64,000 bases of DNA from Acridotheres tristis (GCA_037013685.1 CM072896.1:12845444-12909443), one strand, 5' to 3'. Positions 49,161-61,899 are shown, counted from the stretch's first letter. Made by a program: numbers and translations. The notes: generated by a model from the sequence alone, not told the origin.

Positions 49161-52100
49161 ACACTTACACTCAACTGAAAGGCTTTTGGCTAGCTCTAAT
49201 GAGTGCCCTGTTATCTGTCAGTCAACAAATTTTGTACAAAAAAACCCCATAATCATTCACTAAACCACTAAGTTCTGGTGAGGTTGAGAAACTCTAGAAA
49301 AGTTGAGCAATCCTTTCTTGGCGTTAAGTTCTACAAGTAAAATTTTATAGCAGTGTGTACATCAGGGCTTCCCAGATTCTGGGGGAAAACATGAGTTGGG
49401 GATTAGTTTACTTAGCTTTGTCCAAAGAGCTAAATAGTAGGGACATTTTCAATGTTCTGCACATTCTGTATGCAATATGAGACTATATTCAAACAATAGT
49501 CCAAACTTTCCCTGCTACTGCAGCTGCTCTCATTACAACTGTGACATCATTACACTTTAGACTGCTAAAAAGAGCAGAAAAATTGTCACTTCTTACATTG
49601 TGGTATATTACCAATCAATGTCCAAAAAATATACTTCAAAGATTTTATTCATCATTCCACAGTCCCATAAATTCGCGTTTAGAAAATTTCACTTACGGCA
49701 ATTTTTGCCACATTGATTTCTAATAGAGTATATGTGTGCAAATAATAGATTGGATTTCTTTATTCTTCATTATAAGTCTAGCCAACTGCTTGCTGGTTTT
49801 CCCTCTCTATATATCACTTCTATTCTCTCTAAATACTCCTATTTTTAGCAGATATAAAAAGCAGAAAGATATAAACATTGTATGCTTGTACCCAAACATC
49901 CCTTAAGTGCACAGAGATACGCTGACACTGTATAACCCATTGGACGTAAATACAGGACAAGATACTGACTAGTCGAACTGATCTGGCACAGGACAGTATA
50001 GTTTATGTCATGTTTTTTGTTCTGGTTTGCTCATCTACAGTTTTCAATAAAATAAATCTTACTGTGACACTAACAACTCTTCTGCTCCATCTCAGTTAAA
50101 AGCTGTTTGCCCTCACCAGCATTGGGAACTATTTAGGTAAACATATAATTTGAAGCAGAGTAACAGCATCATGCATTGACGCTGTCCAAAGAGGTAATGA
50201 CAAATCCAAGTACGTTAGTAAAAGCGGGGGTTGTTGGTAGCATTAAATATGCTTCTATTTTCAGATTATTAAATTGCTTAAAATTCATAAAATGTACACA
50301 CAATTTGGATAAGACTACATAAGTTTGAGTTACCTTTCAATTTCTAAAAGTCCCTTAAGTTGTAAGTTGCTTTAAAAAAAGTTCTGAAGTGTCATTTTCA
50401 ACAGTAAAAATATATTCCTTCAAAATTGGTTGATATTTGGAAAAAGAGCTCTATGATTAACAACATGCCTAGTTAGATCTAAAACAATTTTAGTTGAATG
50501 AATAGGTGTCACTATTTTTCCCTCTGCATTACTACAGTGAAGTTTCTTTAAAATATTCTTCTTAATTTGGGTCACAGAGAGTTTAAGCTGCATATGTCAT
50601 TGAAAAAATAAAATATCAGATTCTTATTCTAAGTCTTAAAAGTGCAAGAACTGGACTGAAGCTTAGCAGAATCAGGAATGTGCCAGAATACAGGAAATTA
50701 GATAGAAGCTGGTAGATGCTAAAATAAAGTGAAAATAGTTACCTCTGCTACAATAAATTTAAATACGTACAGATAGAATGATATATATTTTGCCTTATGT
50801 TTTCATCTTAAATAATCTTGAACGAAGGGGATATTTTAAAAAGTGATGGCGCTTGAGTATAAAACAGCAAGTCTCTTATTTTAAAATGGGAAATACAGAC
50901 CTCTAGTGGTCAAAATCTATATTATATGAGTTAAACATCAAAGCAATTTAAATGTCACTGTGCTTAACTGTGTTACTTTCTTTAGCATTTTCCTCCTCCA
51001 TAATCATGCAAAATCATACTCAGTCCTAATTCTACTGTTTAGACATTCCACAAGCATTGATTTTTCCCAAAGGAAAAAGCCCCTTCATCTATCCTTTTTC
51101 ACATAAATTTTATGACTGAAACTGAGTAGCTGAAACATGCTTGGGAAGTAAAGAGAAAATTAATGAGAGTAGTCCATGAGAACAAACAGAAGATAGATGT
51201 TCATTCTTCTCAGAATAAGCTATAAAGCCATCCTACAGAAGGACAGACTCTTTTGAAGTGTGGCAGAGGAAATAAATACAGAGAAGTTCTTACAGAGAAG
51301 GTCAGAGTACATAAACAGTTCACATTTGCAAGGTAACAGGAACTGTTCTGCTAGCACAAATAAAGTTATAACCAATTGAGTTTTTGATTTTATAGAGAAG
51401 CAGATTCTGAAAGGATCACAGGCAGTTTATTTTGCAGCTATATAGAGGCAGCACAAGTGAAGCAGACCAGCTTGAGGTCTTGCAAGGGGAAGGCACAAAG
51501 AATCCACATATAGGTTACAGCATTAAAAAGATACATACTTTTAAATAAATAAAGCAAACATCACAAAATTAACAGCAATTTCAACAGACTGGCAGTTGCC
51601 TCAGTTGCACAGTTGTTAAAAGAAAATGCAAAGGCCAGGACCAGGTCCTGCAAGTTGTGTTTGTTCTGATGTCAGACCACCTCCTGATCCAAAATTGCAG
51701 CACAACAGCCAGTTTGACAGCTGCTAACACAGGTCTGCTGAGGTTTGCTGTGTGTTCTTGGTGTTCCTGAGCTGATGTACGGGCAGTGTCCGGTGCTGTA
51801 CTACCTATCACAGTTCCTTTTCAGTAGTATTTTGGTTTATTGGCATTTACGATAAAGTCAGATGCTGACGTCTGTGGAAGGTATCAGCAGTGATGACATG
51901 TAATGGCACCACAGTTTGAATTATGTACCCTTGTTTGCATTTCTCTTTCCCTTCATCTATAAACTCTGGATTAAAGGTATTTAGGAAAGCCATCAGTGGG
52001 AAACGTGGACTGTTAGACCTAGCTGAAGAACTAAGAGCTAGGAGAAAGTTAAATCTGTGGCTTCACAATGGTACTGCTCAGGAGCTGCAGGAAAGAAGAG

Positions 52101-55100
52101 AAGGTGCTGAAGTGCACATGTGAAAGAGAAACAGCTGTCTTCACTAAAGCCATGAGGATAGAAAGAGTTACTCTGTTGGATAGAAAAAGACCCTAAAAGC
52201 CTTTGCAATAAAGCATGTATAAGTGTCATTACTTTCTCAGCAGTTAGAATAAATTAGGAAAGGGGGAGACTAAACTCTTAAGATAAAGGAAAGTTTATGC
52301 CACCAGAAAGAAATATAGCTAATATATTGAACATATTGTTCTAAACATTTTTAATTCTCTTTTCTCCCTCTGCAAAAATTTTACATAAAAATAGAATGCA
52401 GTATCCTCTTAAGCATGGAGCTACCTTCTCATTTGTAAGAAAAGCAAATAACCCAACCACTGTCAGAAGAAGGGAAGTGCACATTACCTAGTGATAAGAT
52501 GGCTAAGCTGTGGCAGGATTGGTCAGCCTGAGTTTATTTAGTCTTTGTCAAAGCAAATATTAAGTACATTTTTGTTCAAAATCTGACTTGTGACATCTGC
52601 TTACCTATTTTTAGCTGATGAAGTTCTCACAGAAAGCCACAGCCAGTGCTTTCTTATCTTTGAATAGGCAAAGTGCTGTTTACCTTGCATGAGCCTAGCA
52701 TTCCTTGTTTCCACAGGCAGTTTAATTAAGGATGCATGTTCACCAAACAGAGGCAATGAATGGAATGGTAAATTATAGACGGTTGAGCAGTCTGAAGCAT
52801 TTCATTATCAGTGACTTATTGTAATCACTGTAATTAAAAAAGATAAAAGGTCAAACAGGACAGTACCTCAGAACAGCAGCTTTCTGCTCACCAGATAATT
52901 TGTTTGAGACTGATGCCTCCACACCATTCACAGCCACAATTCAATCCTGTTAGAAAAAGCTCCTTCTGTATCAGCCTTAAAATGATCCAATTATCATTAT
53001 ATTAACACAGGTCATTTGAGATGTTTACATGGAATTATCCATGTGCACAACTTCAACAGATGCATTTAACTGGCCAGTGGTTTAACCTGCTTTGTTGAAT
53101 TCTGGCAGCATAAAGCTGTATCAGACATCTGTTTCTGTAGTATTTTAAAAGAATCTGCAGTTCCTCCTATGTAGAAGTATCTGCTTTGCATGAATGTGTA
53201 CAGCCATGATCCTGGGACAAGCAGGTGAACTGTGAAAAGTGAGAATAACAGGAAAAACTAAAGGTGCTATGGAAAAGCAACCATTGCCTGTAAGGAATTC
53301 ACATTTCTGCAGTGGCCCTCTCACTACTCAGCACAGCTGTGGACCCATGCCTTCAAAAAAAAAATGTCCTTCTCCAGTTTTGAAGCTTTTCTTAATGCTC
53401 TGAAGTTACAGTTGTGCTCAAGGAAGCATATCCACCTGAGGCTAGCTCTGAAACTTTAGAATTTCCAGGAAATTTTAAAATTCCATTTGAGATCAGCAGT
53501 GCCTTCCCTAGTGTACTTCATATTTACAGCTCCTATATGAGGTTCATTCTCACAGCAATATTCAGCCTGTTTTCAGATACCCAGATGGCAATCCATATGT
53601 GTTTACCCAAGAGCAACCACATTACGTATTTCTGCTTCCTTGTCATTTACTGAAAATATTGATGGATTTATTTTATTTATTGTTTGCAATTCCTTAGTAT
53701 AATTTAAAACTGATAGCATACCAGACACATCATTTGCACAATTCCACTGACTTCAGTGTTACACCAAAACCATTTAACTCCAGAAGGATTACACAGTCTT
53801 ACAGAGGTAGATTGAGGTAAAATACTATTTCTTGACAAAATTCCCAATTCTTCTTGGGAATTGTTCTGCCTTTTCTTATTTCCCAAGCACTCCAGAATAT
53901 GCTCAGGGAATTCAATACCTCAGAGTGCCAGACAATTATTCCTAACTAATTATTTTTTATTTTAACACATTTCTGAAAATGTAATAGAATCACTGCTACT
54001 CTTTCTTGAAAGAACATATGCTATTAATTAGCATCATCTAAAGCTACTACTGAGATGAAACAATACAGGTCACCATATGGGTTGAAAAGGGAAATTGGAA
54101 GCAAAACAGCACAACACAACACAGTACACTGAAGGGGTGTGTGAGGGGACCATGGGAAAACTGCCTTGGCATCTACCATTGCACAGAATCAACCCCACTA
54201 GAAGGGAATATTCACCCTCAGCTGCATTTGCCTTAGACACTGAATATGTCACTCAGTACACATAGAGCCAAATTGTACCAGGAACTGGTTAATCTTGTCA
54301 CTGAGAAAGGTCTTGCCCAGCCTTAATTGAGCCTGATCCACATTATTGCCAGTCACATGTGATCTCCTGAGCACAAACTTCACTATGAACTCTTACTGCA
54401 AAGTTCTGGGCTGTAATTTTAGTGGATATATAAGGGAGCAAAGACTATAAGTGACCACACAGCATCAGCCTGTAGCTGAGACAGGGCAAATGTTGCCAGA
54501 CCTTGATGTCACAGAACATATCAGTTACTGTCAAAGTTACTTTCATAACCAAGGGATGAGATAAAAGAATTTATCTTGAAATCTTTTTATTGTGGTTTCC
54601 CTGTCCCAGGGATAGGCTGACCTTCCACAGAGCCAAACATCTTGCATTTGAGATTTGGCACAGTTTGAAAGCCAGGTTTTGCTCAGGATGTACTAGAGTG
54701 CCACATGTGATCAGAATGGTGAACCTTTCTTTATTTGCTTGATTTTTTAAATTCCTTAAACATGGCAAAAATAGCTGATGTCATTTTGAGACATCTATAC
54801 CAACTGAAGCAACAAGACTAATCCACAGAATGAATTGAAGAGACTGGGAAGTGTTCCATGGCACATCTTAACAAAGTGTCTATTAGTTGCATTTTACTGG
54901 ATATTCTAAATTGACAGAGTTTTCAAGAACCTAAATCTTGACATTACCCTGCTTGCTTTGTAGAAAGGAATCAGGTTATTAATGCAAACATGAGCTAAGA
55001 TAGAGAAATAACAAATCTTCAAAATGCTAAGAGCCAAATGGTGACCTTGTTCACAAGATGCTGCCTGCAACTCATATTCTGGGTTCAGTTCCTGGCTCCT

Positions 55101-56620
55101 TCAGACTTCCTGTGTGGGCTTGGCTGAAATAAATCTGTACCTCACTTCCCTATTAAAAACACAATCACTTATAAATTTAAAAAGATTTGTCTTCCAACAA
55201 GAGCAAGTCAAACACTAAACTCAGTGGCAATCCGCACTTAAAAGGAATATCAGTGCTGAACCACTCAAATAAGGAGCAGCCACATCTGTGACAACATACC
55301 TCGTGTGGCTGTAATGATGGGCATCTCTGCTTTCTGAATGCATCTGTACTGCCCAGGGTCTTAGGGTGGGTCTTACATTTATAAAGGGTGTGGGGTTTGC
55401 TTTGTTTTGCTTTTGAAGCCAAAGTATTTCAGTTAAACTTTGTTTTAAGCAGTACAAGTTGGGTTTGGCTCATAGCGGTCAGAATCCTGCAAACAGCAAT
55501 AAACAGTAATCAGCAATAATAACTATATTTTTTTTTTTTTTCAAGCATCCATTATTTTTCGGGGAAGAGTGTCTGTTTTTACAGTCTGGAAAGTAATGAG
55601 TATCAGAGTCATACTGTATTACCTGCTTTCTACAGTAATCAGTCATTAATAAAGAAATTATTCTTGCAGAACACACAGGCCCTGGCAAACCAAACAGGTG
55701 CCGTTCAAAGGAGTAAAGGAGATTTCTTACCCTTGCTAAACACTTAATATGATCCAGAAATACAACTTCAGCTCTTGGATACATACATTTTGTCAGCAAC
55801 TGAAAAAGGAATACGTTCCCCCTGGCACCCTTCTTAAACTCTCTGTACTGTTATTAATGTGCAACAGATCAGGACATGTCTGAATTTTCACAGATCCTTT
55901 TCCCTCACTAGTAATTAAATACCATAGTTCCAAGCCAGATGGGGAGCTAAATAGCCTCTGAATATTTAAGGTATTTTCAGTACAACAGAACCAAAAATAG
56001 GTTCTGTGTTTTCATCTTTCTCTGTGATGTAAAAATTTTCTCAAAGAATTAAGTTCAATGTATAGAAGAAAAATTCTGGTGATTAATCTTAGACATACAA
56101 GTACCTAACCTAAAGTCACTTATTTTCTTAATTCATTGCAGTTTGTATTTACATACTTAATTAGAATTCAGAATGCTTAACTTTAGTTTCTGAGATATCT
56201 GAATAACTTAGCTCATTAAATATGTCACCTATTTATGGAAAGAAAATAATCTAAAGATCCTTCTGAATTTATAGTAATCTGCTATTTTCAGTCTCTCTTA
56301 TTTTTGACTTGTGTTCACTAACCAGTATTATTTTAAATTGGAACTTTGTTAATTGAAAGGGGTTTTTAGACTTCATTTATGTTAAAAAGAATCTATAAAT
56401 GTTCAGCCAACTCCTAACATTCTTACTTCTGTTTTACTCTGCAGAGTCTGTATTAAAATAGGAATTGGTTGATAAAACACTTGAAGATGGCTTATTTTAA
56501 AATTCAAAGACACTGACACATTATGTTAGACTTGACAAAAAAACTTGACATTTAGTTGAGAATTGTTAAAAATTAAATCCCTATCACAAATATGGTTTTC
56601 TTCCTCTTTTCCCCTCCTAG

Positions 56621-56673
56621 GTGTGCGCTTCATATTTTCTCCCATAAACAAGCTTACAGCTGAAGAGTTCAAG
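56621..56673 (+). other. AGTR1: AGTR1 last exon, 5' UTR part
   Basis: Fifty-three nt lie between the acceptor (AG at 56619-56620) and the receptor ATG. There is no ATG in this piece. In the frame carried over from the candidate exon 2 the piece reads eight codons then TAA (56645-56647), leaving 26 nt before the receptor AUG. An in-frame ATG at 56563 lies in the intron upstream of the acceptor, so the 37-residue extension it would give is not supported. Confidence 0.8.
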
Positions 56674-57753
56674 ATGATTCCTAACTACTCTACTGAGGAA
56701 ACTGTTAAAAGAATCCACGTGGACTGTCCTGTTTCGGGAAGGCACAGCTATATCTACATTATGGTTCCGACCGTTTACAGCATCATCTTCATCATAGGCA
56801 TATTTGGGAACAGCCTGGTCGTTATTGTCATTTACTGCTACATGAAGTTGAAAACAGTAGCCAGCATCTTTCTTCTCAACCTGGCCCTGGCTGACCTGTG
56901 TTTCCTGATAACTCTGCCCCTCTGGGCAGCCTACACGGCCATGGAGTACCAGTGGCCTTTTGGCAACTGTTTGTGCAAGTTGGCCTCGGCGGGGATCAGT
57001 TTCAACCTGTACGCCAGCGTGTTCCTGCTCACCTGCCTGAGCATCGACCGCTACCTGGCCATCGTGCACCCGGTGCAGTCGCGGGTCCGCCGGACCATGT
57101 TTGTAGCCCGAGTCACCTGCATCGCCATCTGGCTCCTGGCCGGCGTGGCCAGCTTGCCCGTCATCATTCACCGCAACATATTCTTCGCTGAGAATTTGAA
57201 CATGACGGTCTGTGGGTTTCGCTATGAAAGCAATAACACAACCCTGCGGGTCGGGTTGGGTTTATCCAAGAATTTGCTGGGCTTTTTAATTCCTTTTCTG
57301 ATCATATTAACAAGCTACACCTTAATTTGGAAGACTCTGAAGAAGGCATATCAGATTCAAAAAAATAAGACTAGAAATGATGACATTTTTAAGATGATTG
57401 TGGCAATTGTATTTTTCTTTTTCTTTTCCTGGATTCCTCATCAAGTGTTCACTTTTCTGGACGTGTTGATTCAATTACATGTAATAACAGATTGCAAAAT
57501 CACCGATATTGTGGATACAGCTATGCCTTTCACCATTTGTATCGCTTACTTTAACAACTGCCTGAATCCCTTTTTTTATGTATTTTTTGGAAAAAACTTT
57601 AAAAAATACTTCCTTCAGCTGATAAAATACATCCCCCCGAACGTCAGCACACACCCAAGCCTAACAACCAAAATGAGCTCCCTCTCCTACCGGCCACCTG
57701 AAAACATCCGCTTGCACACTAAAAAGACTGCTGGGCCTTTTGACACCAATTGA
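56674..57753 (+). CDS. AGTR1: Angiotensin II receptor type 1 (AT1), complete
   Basis: This is a class A GPCR of the plasma membrane that binds angiotensin II, couples mainly to Gq/11 and drives vascular, renal and adrenal responses. The start MIPNYS gives 359 residues, the same length as mammalian AT1, with A at -3. Visible landmarks are N-glycosylation sequons at N4, N176, N187 and N188, disulfide cysteines C18/C274 and C101/C180, seven hydrophobic helices, the TM2 sodium-site D74, N111, DRY at 125-127, W253 in TM6, NPFFY at 298-302 and YIPP at 319-322. Ligand-pocket residues Y35, W84, Y87, R167, K199, D263, D281 and Y292 are present. Compared with human AT1 as I know it, positions 108 (I), 163 (V), 198 (S) and 300 (F) differ, C99 is extra, and the distal tail lacks the serines at 346-348 and a terminal-region cysteine. 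The AT2 paralogue is excluded by overall likeness and length. The frame is intact with no break. Confidence 0.98.
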   Translation: MIPNYSTEETVKRIHVDCPVSGRHSYIYIMVPTVYSIIFIIGIFGNSLVVIVIYCYMKLKTVASIFLLNLALADLCFLITLPLWAAYTAMEYQWPFGNCLCKLASAGISFNLYASVFLLTCLSIDRYLAIVHPVQSRVRRTMFVARVTCIAIWLLAGVASLPVIIHRNIFFAENLNMTVCGFRYESNNTTLRVGLGLSKNLLGFLIPFLIILTSYTLIWKTLKKAYQIQKNKTRNDDIFKMIVAIVFFFFFSWIPHQVFTFLDVLIQLHVITDCKITDIVDTAMPFTICIAYFNNCLNPFFYVFFGKNFKKYFLQLIKYIPPNVSTHPSLTTKMSSLSYRPPENIRLHTKKTAGPFDTN

Positions 57754-58405
57754 GGCGTTTAGCAAAGTTCTTCTTTTGAACAACCTTGTGTGCGAAGCAG
57801 CTAGAACAACAAGATTCATCTGCGGTCCTGAACATCACAGCTCATTCCAGCAACACTGGATCACCTCAGAGAAATCATACTGTAAAGAGTCAGCAGTGAA
57901 CTTTCGTCTTACATTGTAAAGAGGACTGCTTCGTTTTCATTTTGTTTTTCTTTACTGAAAGCGGTGTTAAGTGTTGGACAGGTGGGTCAGAGTTCCTGCC
58001 ACATCCCACCGTTTGCTTGGAGCTACAAAAGAAGGGGAGAGAAAACTCCTAACTTAAGTTCATAAGTGTTTCAAAAGGAAAAGCTTGTATAAATGACATG
58101 AAATACAAAGAATCTGACTTGCATATATGTGAGCTATTCTGTTGAAGGAGTGGAGCTTTGTTCCTTGTTTTGTTGAGTTTTTTTAATTACATAAATGTCC
58201 TATAATCATATTTATAATATATTTTCAAATATATGCTATATATAGAGGCCCAGTTTTAAACTCAAATGGAAATTTAAGGTCCTTGAAATTTGTCTTATTC
58301 TGATTTATGCTACTATTTTTTTTAATTGCAATTTTTTCATAATAATATATGCAATAAAATGCAGACTTATTTATTAAATATAGAATAAATATATTTTTAG
58401 ATTTA
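57754..58405 (+). other. AGTR1: AGTR1 3' UTR, proximal form
   Basis: After the TGA the sequence becomes increasingly AU-rich, with several ATTTA pentamers between about 58200 and 58385. AU-rich elements of this kind commonly mark mRNAs with regulated stability. The first good poly(A) signals are at 58353 and 58384, so cleavage near 58370-58410 is the simplest reading. A longer 3' UTR using downstream signals cannot be ruled out. Confidence 0.6.
58353..58389 (+). terminator. AGTR1: AGTR1 polyadenylation signals (two AATAAA)
   Basis: AATAAA occurs at 58353-58358 and again at 58384-58389, with T-rich sequence after the second (ATATTTTTAGATTTATATT). They lie 600-640 nt after the stop codon. Use of one or both is inferred from position. 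Confidence 0.55.
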
Positions 58406-61400
58406 TATTCCTACTCATACATTTCAAACATTGCTTCAGAAATGTACATTTATATCCCAGTGGGTATTTTTATAGCAGTTAAGAAAAATAACTCTATATA
58501 TGCACACAGAAATGGGGTTCACTCAGCCTTTCCTCATTGTAAGCCACCCTGAAGTTTGAAGAACATCACAGACAGGAGTTGACACCAAACTCTGTGTGAC
58601 TAAAAGTAAACTTCTGTATTTGAAAACAACAGTTCTGGGACAGAGGTGATCAGAAAACTTCAAATTATTTTTCTGTTATAACTAGGGCACTCAGTGAGAG
58701 AAGTTACCAACTAATCCAATCCACTTAGTTTTTCAAATTCCTGCACGTTTAGAAAAATCCTACTGATAAGCAAAAGCGTGACAATGCTTATATATCAATT
58801 TAACTAGTAATACTTTTAGTCCCGTCACAAAAGATCCAAGACCAAACTTTACTCTTGGCTTTTGCAGAATTTCTCTCCATTTATATACGCTTATGCCCAG
58901 GCTATTTGCTCCCTGTAGAACATTTTTTTATTTATATGGAACAAATTCAGACTTATACTAGCATAAATCAGAACTAAAGTCTGGCTCAAACTCAATACAA
59001 ATAAAGAGGAAAGGTGATAAGCACTGTCAGAAGTTTCCACCAATGATATCCTCATATGTGTCCTTTTTACCACAAATACTGAGCTCCAGATAATATTTAT
59101 GCTTGATTCACACCCATTTATTGTCCTTAAAGATAAATGAGTTCATAAGTAGTTTTTGACATTACAAAACTTAAGAAAAAAATCCAAAACTTTACACATA
59201 CCATGTAGAAAATTACATGCCCCTTAAGAATTTGCAGTATTTATAATCATCAAAATCATATGTGTAACGTGGCTTTGTCTCAAGTAGTGAGTGGTTGTAT
59301 TATTCATATTTTCTGATGCTCAAAATCACAACGAAACAGTTATTTCTGTAGTTCAATACTTTCTGAGAAAAAACTGAGATTACAACCAGGTCTAGAAATC
59401 TTCTTGCTTTTTCATTCACTTGTACTAAGGAAAGTTTTTTTTCAGTTTTGCCTTTGTTCTTCAGCTGCAAAAATGGGAACAATGTGTCTACTTAAATATA
59501 TTGCAAGGAGCCGTCATTAGTCACACCTTTCTAAAGCTGAATGTTTAAAAAAAGCTCCTTCATTAAATCTTTAAGTTAATTCAATTGCAAGCTAGTATCT
59601 CAACATTTGAAGTCTGGACATCATTTAACAACATATTTAAAGTGTTATACTGAATACTTTTTATTTAGCTCATATCCTTATATGTGAGACAGCCATTTGC
59701 TTAAATTGACTATGGCAATAATCCCGTGCATTACAAATAGCACCCAGAACAGGACCAGTGCCCCAGCACTCTCTAAGCTGACAAAGGACTGGCAGAGATA
59801 GCCATATTTCAGTATATTTTGTTCATGGACACGTATGTACATGCTGAGCAGCATCAGGAGCTTCCCCTGGCAGGAGCATCTCTGTCCAGCCATAATTCTG
59901 TGTGCTGTGCTTGCCACCTGCTGGATGCAGCCACAAATTTGCTTTACATCTCACTTCTCTGCCACCTGAAGGATCTGAAGATCCTCACCTGTGGCAAAAC
60001 TCTTGTATAAATAAAACATAAACTGGAAGGCCAGTAACTTCCTTGACAGGGTCTAAGCAAACATTTCCTCATCACCTACTCATCCCTTTGGTCACTGAAA
60101 CCCAGTGTCCCCAATGACCACAGTAGGGAGCTCATTGGCAAAACATTGATTGCATTACTACAAGAGCCATCTCAAAGAGAAGACATAGAAATCAAACCCA
60201 TTTGTTACTGAACTTGATCATTTCATGCCAGTTCCTGCAGTTTTAAGAGGCTGTGTATCCTAAGCTACTGTTGCTATCTGCACCTGCCTGTGCCATGTGA
60301 AAAAGCAGGAGCATGCACATTCAGCTGTGTTACTGGAGGAAAGGTAGGAAGGGATTGCACCTGGTGTGCTCTGAGGGCAGCACTGACCTTGATCGATAGG
60401 CAAAGAAAGCAGAAGGGAAAGCTTTCCTAAATAATGCAGAGAAATTTTCATTCTCCTAAGGAGTAAGAAAATAATCATCAGATGCGAAATATGCTAACTC
60501 ATTAAAAGAAAAAAAAAATCGGCAAATTAGCAGATACTGAAAAGAATCTAGAGATAAAACTCCAGCAAACTCTAATCGGGTAGTAGCAGAAAGTGAACTT
60601 TTTGGAGCACAGAGTGTCTGTGTACAGCCAGGTGCTGCAATTTCACCACAGCCCAAAGTGACAGCGAAGGGAAGAGCCCACAGGACAGACACCCACACCT
60701 CTTCCATCATGCATCTGCCACCAAGGCAGGTGCTGAGCCTTACACTCCCCTGTGGGCTGGAGGGCTGTGTGGGGCAGGCAGAGCACAGGTGAGGCAGAGG
60801 GGACAGTCTGGCCTTTGCTGGGGACCCTTAGCTGTGGGGCACTTAAGGAGATGGACAGAATATTCTTTGGTGCAAGGACCTACCCAGTGCCAACAAAGGA
60901 GGGAGTAAGATTTGGCTCTGTATGATTTTGCCATCTTTGGGTTGAGCCCTCTTAATATCAAAGGCTGTAGATTTTTAGGAACAAAGTCCCACTACCTTAA
61001 AGAACACAAAGTTAATTAATATGCAATATCATCCAATTGTTTTTAAGAGGAGTATCCATGGTGCTTTTCATTTCTGGGATGACCAAAGTAAAATACTACA
61101 AACTCTTAGTCTGTCCTTGTACTCTCCTGTTGTGAGGAAACCAAGTCAGTGCTAATGGGAACACCATATAACCCTAAATACAGGCATTACAGCCCCTGTT
61201 CCGCAACAATTTTATTTATTTGAATGAACACCTTTTTTTCTGCTGAATAATTACTAAATTACATATTTGATGTACATGCATAATATTTCTATTTATTGTG
61301 CAATAGTACTTCATATGACTCATGTTTTGTGCTCCCTACTTTCTTGCCCATTGTATGCCTATCCTAAATCATACTGTATAATCTACACTGGTTAGCCCAA

Positions 61401-61899
61401 ATTCCAACAAAACTATTACAGATACAGTGGGGATTAATCGGCCTTCTTGGCCTAACAATTCCCTCGTGTCTACATTGTAATCAAGAGGTTGCAGAGTAAG
61501 CACAAGACCAAAAGTCCTTTACCAGCATTACTATTTAGATGATAGTTTCCATTGTCTATTTGAAACTGTGACAGCAGCAGAGAATACGGTAGGTTTTCTA
61601 GGTTTGGTTTAGTTTTGCATGAATATCTTCAGCAAAGGTTTATTTTGATAAACCTGACCTCCTTTTTAAGTACAGGTATTTAAAGGACAGGTATTCCCAG
61701 GGAAATATTTGCCACTGAAAGGAAGAACAAATCCTTGGGAGAGGGTGGTTGAAGGCCTAAGGTTCAGGGACTTGCTGAACTTGGAATATTAAGTGTTAAA
61801 TGTAAATATTTAGTTTTAGTTTTGCAACAGACTGGGGGGAAAAACACACGCACACAAAAAGAATAAATCTTTCAGCTTAGTAAAATCTTCCAGAAAGTT
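58406..61899. other. Downstream flank of AGTR1, no gene seen
   Basis: Mostly AT-rich unique sequence with a GC-richer patch at about 60600-60910. Additional AATAAA words occur (for example near 59000 and 60009), so a longer AGTR1 3' UTR is possible. No coding exon of the expected downstream carboxypeptidase genes (CPB1, CPA3 in mammals) was recognised. Confidence 0.55.

Larger units (their letters stand above)
42804..56620 (+). other. AGTR1: AGTR1 intron before the coding exon
   Basis: It ends at a strong acceptor: TTTTCTTCCTCTTTTCCCCT followed by CCTAG, with AG at 56619-56620. It is AT-rich and largely unique. Notable contents are a 40-bp tandem repeat (43027-43115), a G-rich run (45660-45693), a telomere-like pair (49125-49160), an AT-rich block with homeodomain-like words (about 52690-52870) and a T tract (about 55528-55541). 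A further weak exon-like segment (45722-45813, donor CAG|GTGAGG) has a poor pyrimidine tract and was not called. Confidence 0.6.

Noticed and set aside
56563..56673. 37-codon in-frame N-terminal extension of the AT1 receptor
   Set aside because: The extension crosses the splice acceptor at 56620/56621 and its ATG is intronic. The start at 56674 gives the family length of 359.
56617..57171. 184-codon minus-strand frame opposite AGTR1
   Set aside because: It is the antisense shadow of the GC-rich coding segment, with no domain and no promoter.
56898..57191. 97-codon frame overlapping AGTR1 in another frame
   Set aside because: It is a by-product of the GC-rich codons of TM2-TM4. No family resemblance.
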